Shown here: positions 36,261 to 42,914 of the stretch, in pieces | Position numbering within the stretch: the stretch's first letter is position 1 | Layout of the letters: each line of letters opens with the position of its first letter | NCBI GenBank assembly: GCA_027310725.1 | Contig: DAIDAG010000077.1 | Location: forward strand, 1-60,217 | DNA length: 60,217 nucleotides | Direction of reading: 5' to 3' | From: Sideroxydans sp. | GTDB lineage: Bacteria; Pseudomonadota; Gammaproteobacteria; Burkholderiales; Gallionellaceae | Program-made: the position numbers and the translations under genes | Notes under the pieces: generated by a model | Database searches by the model: none | Told to the model about the DNA's origin: nothing | Seen by the model: the letters and a program-made list of their open reading frames with translations, nothing else

Positions 36261-37439
36261 TTACGGCATGATCTCGACATACTCGTAGACCTCCGCATCG
36301 ATCAGTTCCTTCCTCACCGGCAGCGCAGCCTCGGCGAACCATGCGCGGGGATCATGCCTGTCGATCTCACGCCCCATAAAACGGACTAATTCGCAAATCG
36401 GCTCGACTACGTTGATACGGTAGCGTTCGTCCTTCTTCACGTACCCCAAGTAGAGATTCTTCATGCAGTTACCGCGACACCAAGAATACGCTTCGCAGGC
36501 GGCGCATGGCATATCGGGATGCAATTGCAAAGGGCTTTTGTTAAGCCAGTTACCCTGTATCTCCCCCATCTGCATACTCGGCACGTATGTCATATCGGGA
36601 CAGGGAAATATCTTGCCGTCCGGCATGACGTTGATGATGTGTGTCGAGACGCGGCACTGTGTTTGTCCGGCGTAGAGCTCCTTGGCGCGATTCGGCAATA
36701 CCTTGTTGCGCACGATGCCCATGATTGGGATCAATGGGTATAGCTTGTCCGTGCGAAGGAAAAATTTGTCAATAAGTTGGATCAATACTGCTTTGCGCTT
36801 GTCCAGCGAATCGCCGAAATATTGTTCGTCAGCGACGAACTGCCAGTACAAGTAATCGAACGATTCCGCGAGGTCATCGAGTTCCCCAAAGCCAGTATCG
36901 GAACTCCCCCAAGTCACGCGTGCGGTGACACTGCCACCCAGCCGGTCACGCACATGGTTCACGTTTTTGTGCACTTGACGCCATACGCCCCGCCCCCGGT
37001 AACCGTCCGTGGTTTGTTCCCCACCATCAACAGAGACAAGAACATTGGACAACTTGTGTAGCATCCAGTTAGGCAAGTTATCCAGCAACGTACCGTTTGT
37101 CTGCAACTGGTAGCGGAAGGATGGGAAACGGCGCATCACCGTTTCCATCATCTCCCGGTTAAGCGTTGGTTCGCCACCATAGAACGTGACATAGATTTCC
37201 TTGCCGCCGAGGTTCCGCTCAATGAAGGCGGCAAGTTGATCGATGCCGTATTTCAGCTCGGTCTGTGAGCCCAGCACTTCACCCACGCTCATCGAACAGT
37301 AGCTACATTTCAGATTGCACTTGAGCGTGGTGAGAAGTTGTAGTTCGACGCGACCGCCAACGATGGCGTGGTCGGCATCGGTCATAGGTAATTGTGTTGT
37401 CACAGGAGACAAGGAAATGGTTCGGGTGGTCATGTACAT
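36261..37439 (-). CDS. Radical SAM/SPASM peptide-modifying-type enzyme
   Basis: About 390 residues. The radical SAM cluster motif is CNLKCSYC (C-x3-C-x2-C) near residue 41, followed by FYGGEPTLN, the LQTNGTLL strand and a VLVSVDGGEQTTDGYRGRGVW segment like that in the AF1577/Mhun_1560-type putative peptide maturases. The C-terminal SPASM-like region has cysteines in QCRVSTHIINVMPDGKIFPCPD, MPCAACEAYSWCRGNC and EPICEL, enough for auxiliary 4Fe-4S clusters. It probably modifies a peptide or protein side chain by radical chemistry; the substrate is unknown. Two starts are possible, 37439 and 37433; the latter overlaps a 26-codon ORF by ATGA. It is the best-preserved cargo gene of the element. 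Confidence 0.85.
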   Translation of the reverse strand: MYMTTRTISLSPVTTQLPMTDADHAIVGGRVELQLLTTLKCNLKCSYCSMSVGEVLGSQTELKYGIDQLAAFIERNLGGKEIYVTFYGGEPTLNREMMETVMRRFPSFRYQLQTNGTLLDNLPNWMLHKLSNVLVSVDGGEQTTDGYRGRGVWRQVHKNVNHVRDRLGGSVTARVTWGSSDTGFGELDDLAESFDYLYWQFVADEQYFGDSLDKRKAVLIQLIDKFFLRTDKLYPLIPIMGIVRNKVLPNRAKELYAGQTQCRVSTHIINVMPDGKIFPCPDMTYVPSMQMGEIQGNWLNKSPLQLHPDMPCAACEAYSWCRGNCMKNLYLGYVKKDERYRINVVEPICELVRFMGREIDRHDPRAWFAEAALPVRKELIDAEVYEYVEIMP

Positions 37440-37510
37440 TCTTTATCTTTGAGATGGATGGAACAGTCACCGTAATTCAGCTCAAAAATAGAATGAGTGT
37501 TGAATTGCAT
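37430..37510 (-). CDS. Candidate 26-residue leader or substrate peptide
   Basis: A short frame, beginning MQFNTHSIFELNYGDCSIH and ending LKDKECT, runs directly into the radical SAM gene. Its TGA overlaps the ATG at 37433 as ATGA, the usual sign of translational coupling. It contains two cysteines and several acidic and basic residues, as some modified-peptide precursors do, but it has no clear ribosome site of its own and is short enough to occur by chance. I list it because radical SAM/SPASM maturases are often encoded next to their substrate. Confidence 0.3.
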   Translation of the reverse strand: MQFNTHSIFELNYGDCSIHLKDKECT

Positions 37511-37564
37511 TACTGATTGGGCCACTTTACCCAAAGTAATCCATTTAACTTTGATCCTCGTCAA

Positions 37565-37801
37565 TTAAAACATATCCACTTGAATTTTTTCCTTCATTGG
37601 AAGGTGGAAGGCCATCCGAATCGCAAATTGGGAAGCTAAGCGTTTAGTCAGCATGTCCACCTGCTGGCGCACACGGGTCATGTTGCCCGCGTCAAGTGGA
37701 TTGTCCAGTACGTCGGCAATCGGATTGCCAACTTGGCGAGCTTCATCTTCGCGGAAGCCGCGCGTGGTCATGGCCGGCGAACCAAGGCGGATGCCCGACA
37801 A
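37565..37801 (-). pseudogene. 3'-end fragment of serine hydroxymethyltransferase gene
   Basis: The first 54 residues ([20 protein letters not shown], then [13 protein letters not shown] and [12 protein letters not shown]) match the last domain of GlyA, just past where TSGIRLG normally occurs. The terminal 20 or so residues ([18 protein letters not shown]) diverge from the family, so both ends are broken: about seven eighths of glyA is missing and the natural C-terminus is replaced. The GC-rich codon use resembles the host's own genes. It cannot make an enzyme and is probably a piece carried in by recombination. Confidence 0.75.
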
Positions 37802-37995
37802 GATTCCAATTCAAACCCATTTTGTTAACTGATATGTAGTCGTTCTGCCCTTCTTAAGTGCGATTCTGAGTCATAGGCAGTTACCAATCAGGGTTGTCAT
37901 CCGCCAGCAAATAAGGTTATTTACATCTTGTGGGTAAATACGCCTAATTGAGAAACTGCCTGTTACACGGGAATAAGCTATGCCAGGCTATGTGA

Positions 37996-38238
37996 TTGAA
38001 AATCATTCTTCTCGGTGCACCTGGACGATTCAAGAATGCCGATGAAGAAATGAGTTTTCTGAAAGCGTTCTCTGAAGCGAGCTACTACCTGTGGCGCAGC
38101 AAGTTTGGTGGCATGAGCGTACCTGATGCGAAACGCCTGAAAGAGCTTGAGAGCGAGAATGCGCGCCTGAAGAAGCTACTTGCTGAGTCGATGCTGGAGG
38201 ACGAAGCTGTGCGCGAGGTGCTCCGAAAAAAGTGGTAA
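37996..38238 (+). pseudogene. Broken IS3-family orfA fused to an adk-like start
   Basis: The frame opens with KIILLGAPG, identical to the start of adenylate kinase (nt 37999-38023) but without the rest of the P-loop, then joins RFKNADEEMSFLK and, after an apparent deletion of the helix-turn-helix, FSEASYYLWRSKFGGMSVPD and the leucine-zipper part (LKELESENARLKKLLAES) of an IS3 OrfA, ending LRKKW. The A6G slip run near 38225 for IS3 frameshifting is preserved, and orfB overlaps the end. Loss of the DNA-binding part means it is almost surely inactive. Confidence 0.75.
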
Positions 38239-38912
38239 AGGCACCGGCACGCCGCGAAGCGGTGCGCGCTCTGGCGAATCGCGGATTGAGTGAGCGCCAT
38301 GCCCTGCGCATCATCGGCATGAGTGCCAGTGCCTATCGTTACCAACCAGCTCCTGACCGCAATCATGCCCTGCGGGAGCAGATCGTTGCTTTGGCACATC
38401 GGCACCGCCGTTATGGCGCCGGCATGATCTACCTGAAATTGCGCCAAGCAGGACAGCAGGTCAATCACAAGCGGGTCGATCGGCTCTATGCCGAGGCTGG
38501 CCTTCAGGTACGGCGGCGCAAACGCAAGAAAGTGCCGGTATCGGATCGGCAACGCCCAGTGCAGTTCGAGTTAACGGAGCAGACACGTGATGCCGTGGCT
38601 ACCTGGATTGCGAAAGCGAGCCTCAGCGCAGAACAGTACCTTTTCCCAAGTCGGCAGAAGGAATCTCCTCACATTACTACTCGGCAATATGCCCGAATCG
38701 TGCATCGATGGGTTCAGGCAGTCGGTCTGGATACGTCAGATTATGGGACACATACGATGCGACGCACTAAGGCCACTTTGATATACCGCCAAACGAAGAA
38801 CTTGAGGGCAATTCAGCTGCTGCTCGGCCATAGCAAACTTGAGAGTACCGTCAGATATTTGGGCATTGAAGTTGATGATGCCCTAGAGATTGCTGAGCAA
38901 ACTGAAATCTAG
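38232..38912 (+). pseudogene. Chimera: IS3 OrfB N-terminus fused to tyrosine-recombinase C-terminus
   Basis: Residues 1 to about 110 (APARREAVRALANRGLSERH, then MSASAYRYQP, HRRYGAGMIYLKLRQAGQ and RRRKRKKVPVSDRQ) are the helix-turn-helix start of an IS3-group transposase, before its DDE core. From about residue 112 (RPVQFELTEQTRDAVATWI) the protein is instead the catalytic C-terminus of a tyrosine recombinase: SPHITTRQYARIVHRW, the H-x-x-R box HTMRRTKATLIYR, LLGHSKLESTVRYLG with the catalytic histidine and tyrosine, and a DDALEIAEQTEI tail. The join near 38545-38560 is in frame. The recombinase N-terminal core-binding domain and first catalytic arginine are missing, so neither activity is expected. 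Confidence 0.85.
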
Positions 38913-39104
38913 CCATTTTTAGATAGTGCGACTGACTTTACGGTCGGTCGCACTCGACGGCTTGGATAATATGAGCACTGACCGTCAGGTTGGAAAACAA
39001 AGCAGACTGTTTTATGGTAATTTTCCCACCAGATGAAGGGCCGCTATGCGACAACACGGCTGAGCGCGTACTTTCGGCCACAAGCAGCCGATCGAGGATG
39101 TGCC

Positions 39105-39776
39105 ATGCAATATATAAAGATAATCGTCATTAGTTTGCTTCTTTCGGGATGTGTGGGAGTTGGTATCACCTCCACCAACTTAAAGGATGAAACCACCCAG
39201 ACGGATGAATCTAGATTGCTAAAGTCTGCAGCCTATATCATTCACAGTACTCTCGATCAGAAATCATGGAGCGATGCATTATCCGGTTTTACGAATAGTG
39301 AAAATATTATTTTCGTAAATAAGGAAGATGCTACGGACAAATTATCTTCCTTTATCAACCGAACCAGGCCTCTTCCTATAATTCAAGTCTATTTTGAACC
39401 GGTAAATAAAGAGCCAAAGTTTGTAGATAAGGCGATTTTTGTAGAGTCCATGCTTTCACTATTTACATTGTCTGTCATACCAGGATTGATAGATGAGCCG
39501 TATACATATGAAGCATCTTTCAGCGTCTCGAAACCCGGGGTGGAAAATTCACCACAACCAAACTGGGAGTATTCGTCGAGAAGGCGAATGTTTATGTGGC
39601 TGCCGCTTCTTCCTATAGCAGATACTATTTGGCTATTTGGTGCGGATATCAAGCTTGATGAAAAATGGAAGATTGAGGAAAAGCGGCGTTTTATACTGAG
39701 TTTTCTAAAAGATGCCGAATCAATATTGAGAGAATTGGAACTAAACGCTTCGCCGTCGTTTGATGGCAAAAAATGA
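39105..39776 (+). CDS. Lipoprotein of unknown function
   Basis: A 223-residue lipoprotein starting at ATG 39105, behind GAGG at 39094-39097; the open extension to 39033 has no export signal. The signal is MQYIKIIVISLLLSGCVGVG with lipobox LLSGC. The mature part is mixed alpha/beta with a hydrophobic helix around LSLFTLSVIPGLIDEP and a second hydrophobic stretch near MFMWLPLLPIADTIWLFG, suggesting close membrane contact, and ends in a charged helix. No family recognised. It is AT-rich like the rest of the element and is the last gene before the distal end array. Confidence 0.7.
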   Translation: MQYIKIIVISLLLSGCVGVGITSTNLKDETTQTDESRLLKSAAYIIHSTLDQKSWSDALSGFTNSENIIFVNKEDATDKLSSFINRTRPLPIIQVYFEPVNKEPKFVDKAIFVESMLSLFTLSVIPGLIDEPYTYEASFSVSKPGVENSPQPNWEYSSRRRMFMWLPLLPIADTIWLFGADIKLDEKWKIEEKRRFILSFLKDAESILRELELNASPSFDGKK

Positions 39777-40053
39777 GGCCAGATCAAAAGTCGAGGAGTG
39801 ACTGAACTGATTCTCAGTTGTACGAACGAACAGATTATCTATCAGTTAATTTTCTAAGGAGCATCCGATTTGGGGCAACTGCTATGTCCGTTGTGGGTTA
39901 CGAAGTGACCTTCGAGCACCTTCAAAGCACAGGTTTTGAGCGACTGCTTCGGAGTGTATTTCGGACACCCCACTTCTGAATTAAGCGCAATAAGTTACTA
40001 GAATCCAAGAAATCACTATCATGAATTATTATTTATAATACATGCAGTTAGGA

Positions 40054-40192
40054 AGCTAGCACTTTATGCGTCTTTTCATGTGGAAAATAGCGCTATATGG
40101 GGTTTGCTAGTAGCGCAATTTGGTGTTCTCTAACCTGTTAACATATTAACTATGTTGCTCGTGAACTAGCGCTTTATGGTGCAACGCATACA
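40054..40192 (-). repeat. Distal end array of the Tn7-like element (four spaced sites)
   Basis: Read on the minus strand from the terminal TGT (complement of ACA 40190-40192): an exact copy of CACCATAAAGCGCTAGTT at 40164-40181, then degenerate copies at 40108-40125 (13 of 18), 40085-40102 (15 of 18) and 40054-40071 (13 of 18). Spacing is irregular and wide, like the separated TnsB sites of a Tn7 left end. The orientation is inverted relative to the array at 34784. Confidence 0.65.
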
Positions 40193-40250
40193 GTCGGCAC
40201 ACCGATGGTTGGTGGCTGATCAACAACTAAAGTCATTTCAGAATGTTTCA

Positions 40251-40286
40251 AAAATAAGGGAGCCAAATTGGCTCCCTTATTTTTTC
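40251..40286 (+). terminator. Strong palindromic terminator just outside the distal end
   Basis: Stem AATAAGGGAGCCAA with TTGGCTCCCTTATT around a minimal loop, then a T-run (TTTTTT) on the plus strand. The symmetric AT ends would also work on the minus strand. It lies 60 bases outside the transposon boundary, with no gene close upstream on the plus strand, so it may mark the end of the original transcript that the element interrupted. Confidence 0.8.
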
Positions 40287-40477
40287 CCCTGATAGCAGCA
40301 TAGAGCTCGCGTTCGAAGCCCACCTGTAGATCGGGGCATCGTTACGAGATACCAGAACATGAACCCGGGAAATGAATTTTTATTAATACAGCATTGACAC
40401 GGCATTGATTATATTACCCATGTCGCATGCGAGCAGTCTGGAGACGATCAATTCTCTTTTTAATTGCGGGAGCCTAA

Positions 40478-40702
40478 ATGAACAAATTGATATTGATAAG
40501 CGCCTTGATACTGGCATTAGCGGGCTGCGAAGGCATGCCCATGGGTGATGATTACGGCGACCATGAATCCGGCTACAGGAATTTCGAAGGAATGGGATTC
40601 GGTGGCATGGGTTTTGGCGGTTTTGGTTTCGGCGGGATGGATGACGGAGGTTTCGGTGGCTTCGGCGATGGCGGTTTCGGCGGCATGGGCGATGACGATT
40701 GA
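40478..40702 (+). CDS. Small glycine/phenylalanine-rich lipoprotein
   Basis: A 74-residue secreted peptide: signal MNKLILISALILALAGC with lipobox LALAGC, then a short acidic part and a tail of GFGGMGFGG-type repeats with interspersed aspartates. Such Gly-Phe repeats are flexible and possibly metal- or surface-associated. Function unknown. It is 71 bases ahead of the Spy-like gene and may be co-transcribed with it. Confidence 0.65.
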   Translation: MNKLILISALILALAGCEGMPMGDDYGDHESGYRNFEGMGFGGMGFGGFGFGGMDDGGFGGFGDGGFGGMGDDD

Positions 40703-40773
40703 ATCGAAACCGGGATCATTGGTGACGGCTCGGGGTACAGGCCGCCACTTAATCAATACTTGAGGGGGTATTC

Positions 40774-41217
40774 ATGAAGAAAAATCAGCACATGATCTTG
40801 CTAGCGTCCGCTTTGTTTCTGGCAAACGTGACCGCACCTGTATATGCAGATGATCATGTTTCAAATAGCGAATCTGACTACAAAACGCGTCAACATTCCG
40901 ATCCCGTTGCAAATTCGGAGAAACATCTTTTGGCTTTCAAAAGAGAATTGAAGATCACAAATGATCAAGAGCAAGCCTGGAATACTTATGCCGAGAAAAC
41001 CAGGAGCAATGTCAAAGACATAAGGGATCGCACGAATGAAGCGATGCATGACCAGCCCCAGACTGCGCCTGAGCGTTTCGACCGCCATATCGCATTGATG
41101 AAGGAACGTCTGGCAAGCTTCGAAAAGATGGACGAGGCGCTCAAGCAGCTTTACGCGGCGCTGACCCCAGAACAGAAAGCCATAGCCGATCGGCATTTCT
41201 CAAGACTGCGTCATTGA
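40774..41217 (+). CDS. Periplasmic Spy/CpxP-like LTxxQ-motif protein
   Basis: A 147-residue periplasmic protein with a cleavable signal ending at VYADD. The mature part is all helical, with a typical Spy/CpxP repeat: LKITNDQEQAWNTY near residue 65 and LTPEQKAIADRHF near 133 are the two LTxxQ-like motifs. Such proteins act as ATP-independent periplasmic chaperones or stress sensors, often in metal or envelope stress. The start has GAGGGGG at 40762-40768 ahead of it. It converges with opgD. Confidence 0.8.
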   Translation: MKKNQHMILLASALFLANVTAPVYADDHVSNSESDYKTRQHSDPVANSEKHLLAFKRELKITNDQEQAWNTYAEKTRSNVKDIRDRTNEAMHDQPQTAPERFDRHIALMKERLASFEKMDEALKQLYAALTPEQKAIADRHFSRLRH

Positions 41218-41241
41218 ATCGAACCTGAGCCGTGCCGGAGT

Positions 41242-42861
41242 TCAGGCGGGCTGAAACTGGTATAGCCACGTTTCGGTGATCGTCTGTTCTCCGCTACGCA
41301 GGAAAAGACGTATTTCAACCGGCTCTTTTGTCGGCCCCAACTCGCCGAGGTCAAAAAATGTGCGCCAATGCCCCGGGATACCGTCGGGCACAGCCTCGGC
41401 CGCTATCCTGCTTATTTTTCCGCGTGAGGCCGACACGACCACTTCGGGAATGACACCTGAGGCAAGCTGATCGAGTGTTCCACCCTTGAATTCGACCACG
41501 AATTTAGGCACTCCCGGCGGACGCTTCGCCGGCTCGCCGCCCCGTCCGATGCGGGTCGCCACGCAACGCGCCAGGGAAGTCTTGAACGGCTCCTCGGCCG
41601 TCCAGTGCAAACGATAGCGCAAACGGTAACTGGAGCCTGCGGTCGCTTTTTCACGCGGCACCCACATCGCGGCAACGTTGTCGTAAAGTTCCTCGTCGGT
41701 AGGTTGTTCGACCAGTTGCACCGTGCCCTCGCCCCAGTTTTCGAGCGGCTCGACCCACAAGCCGGGGCGGCGCTCGTAATGAACGGCATCAAGGTATTCG
41801 CCGAAATCGCGCTCGCGCTGCATCAGGCCGAATCCGCGGGGGTTGTTGTCGGCAAAGGCCGATACCATGATCCCGTCGGGCTCGTTGAGGGGACGCCAGA
41901 TATGTTCGTTGGCGCCGGTCCACAGTGCAAGACCGTCCGAATCGTGAACTTCGGGCCTCCAGTCTGTCTGCTTTGTCTTGTCTTTCCCGGAAAACCAGTA
42001 CATCGACGTGGCGGGCGCGATGCCGAAGCGGGAAACGTCGCGCCGCATGAACAAGTTTGCTTCGACGTCCATCACCACGCCCTTTTCTCTGGTCAGGACG
42101 AAGCGATAGGCGCCGGTGACGCTTGGGCCGTCAAGAAAAGCATAGACGACAACCGTATTGGATCTGTCGCCGGCGGATTCAAAATAGAAGCGGGTGAAAG
42201 CCGGAAATTCTTCTGTCTTCCCAAATTCCACCGTATCGATGGCAATACCGCGTGCCGAAAGGCCGTATTGGTACTCGTCGCCGATGGCACGGAAATAGGA
42301 GGCTCCCAGAAACGCGGCCCAGTCGTTGTGCTGCCAATCAAGGCGCGACTGATCGCCGAGACGGCTTTCCTGGATGCGAAAGCCAGCGAAGTGCGCCTGC
42401 GGCCCGAGGCGATGCGCGGGGCTGTCGTCGGGCATCTCGAAATGGCTTTTGTCGAATAGGATCTCGCGCGCCAGGCTGTGGTCCTGTTTTGCGCTTGATG
42501 GCCTGTCCAGCCGGTACATCCTGACCGAGTTCTGAAAGAAGCATCCCGGATGAAAGAATTGGACGGGGTACTGCCCGGGGCCGCTGGCAAAGAGCGCATC
42601 ATCGGGCTTGAAGTGGATCTTACCGTGAGCCTCCCAATCGATCTGTTCCAGAATATCCTGATTCGGTTGCAGCTCCGGCTGGAAGGGTTGTGTCGACAGG
42701 CGCCTGGCCTCCTCGATCAGGCCGTCCCAGGAAAATACGGCAGCCTTGCCCAGTGCCAATCCCGATTCGGCAGCCATGACGCTGGTCCAGGGAAATGCGG
42801 CAGAGGCGGCTGCGGTGGCCAGCAGGCCAAGGAATTTTCTACGATCGAATTCTGACGACAT
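41242..42861 (-). CDS. opgD: Periplasmic glucan biosynthesis protein, OpgD type
   Basis: A 539-residue periplasmic protein of the OpgG/OpgD family, which shapes the backbone of osmoregulated periplasmic glucans made by OpgH. The N-terminus SSEFDRRKFLGLLATAAASAAF carries a twin-arginine signal, which points to OpgD rather than the Sec-exported OpgG. Family blocks include FSWDGLIEEARRLS, FHPGCFFQNSVRMY, ASYFRAIGDEYQYGLSARGIAIDT, and ANEHIWRPLNEPDGIMVSAFADNNPRGFGLMQRERDF. It lies downstream of opgH on the same strand with a hairpin between them. Confidence 0.93.
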   Translation of the reverse strand: MSSEFDRRKFLGLLATAAASAAFPWTSVMAAESGLALGKAAVFSWDGLIEEARRLSTQPFQPELQPNQDILEQIDWEAHGKIHFKPDDALFASGPGQYPVQFFHPGCFFQNSVRMYRLDRPSSAKQDHSLAREILFDKSHFEMPDDSPAHRLGPQAHFAGFRIQESRLGDQSRLDWQHNDWAAFLGASYFRAIGDEYQYGLSARGIAIDTVEFGKTEEFPAFTRFYFESAGDRSNTVVVYAFLDGPSVTGAYRFVLTREKGVVMDVEANLFMRRDVSRFGIAPATSMYWFSGKDKTKQTDWRPEVHDSDGLALWTGANEHIWRPLNEPDGIMVSAFADNNPRGFGLMQRERDFGEYLDAVHYERRPGLWVEPLENWGEGTVQLVEQPTDEELYDNVAAMWVPREKATAGSSYRLRYRLHWTAEEPFKTSLARCVATRIGRGGEPAKRPPGVPKFVVEFKGGTLDQLASGVIPEVVVSASRGKISRIAAEAVPDGIPGHWRTFFDLGELGPTKEPVEIRLFLRSGEQTITETWLYQFQPA

Positions 42862-42884
42862 GGGGATCTCGCTGCTTGTTCGGA

Positions 42885-42909
42885 AATGCCGGTCTTGGAG
42901 ACCGGCATT
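42885..42909 (-). other. Perfect hairpin between opgH and opgD
   Basis: AATGCCGGTCT (42885-42895) pairs perfectly with AGACCGGCATT (42899-42909) over a three-base loop. It starts five bases after the opgH stop and ends 23 bases before the opgD start, without a T-run. This suggests an RNA-processing or stability element that adjusts the ratio of the two proteins rather than a full terminator. Confidence 0.6.
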
Positions 42910-42914
42910 CTAGC

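Larger units (their letters stand above)
34784..40192. mobile_element. Putative Tn7-like element without recognisable tnsABC
   Basis: The 5.4-kb segment is bounded by inverted arrays of one motif, CACCATAAAGCGCTAGTT, present as exact 18-base copies next to each boundary and ending in TGT (34784) and ACA (40190-40192). The nrdJ-proximal array has three sites about 21-22 bases apart. The distal array has four sites with ends 31, 23 and 56 bases apart. That asymmetry is the known Tn7 right-end/left-end layout of TnsB sites. Flanking 5-mers CAGAC and GTCGG do not match, so no target duplication survives. Contents: HTH protein, membrane protein, radical SAM enzyme, gene fragments, IS3-recombinase chimera, lipoprotein. 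None is a clear TnsA, TnsB or TnsC, so the element is non-autonomous or decayed, if the reading is right. Confidence 0.6.
39777..40477. other. Long gene-free gap holding the distal end of the Tn7-like element
   Basis: About 700 bases without a supported gene. A 31-codon frame at 39883 (MSVVGYEVTFEHLQSTGFER) lacks a properly spaced ribosome site. The four-site end array (40054-40192) and a strong palindromic terminator (40251-40286) lie here. The base composition is low until the array and normalises after about 40300. Confidence 0.6.

Noticed and set aside
37802-37995. Integron attC site between the glyA and adk fragments
   Set aside because: GTTAAC-type strings were examined, but no paired core sites (GTTRRRY and RYYYAAC) with attC symmetry were found.
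39883-39978. 31-codon ORF in the gap before the distal transposon end
   Set aside because: Ribosome site is too far and there is no conservation evidence; left as unannotated.
34756-40477. CRISPR array or Cas genes accompanying the Tn7-like ends
   Set aside because: Some Tn7 relatives carry CRISPR systems, but no repeat-spacer array and no Cas-like protein is present; the repeated motif is limited to the two end arrays.
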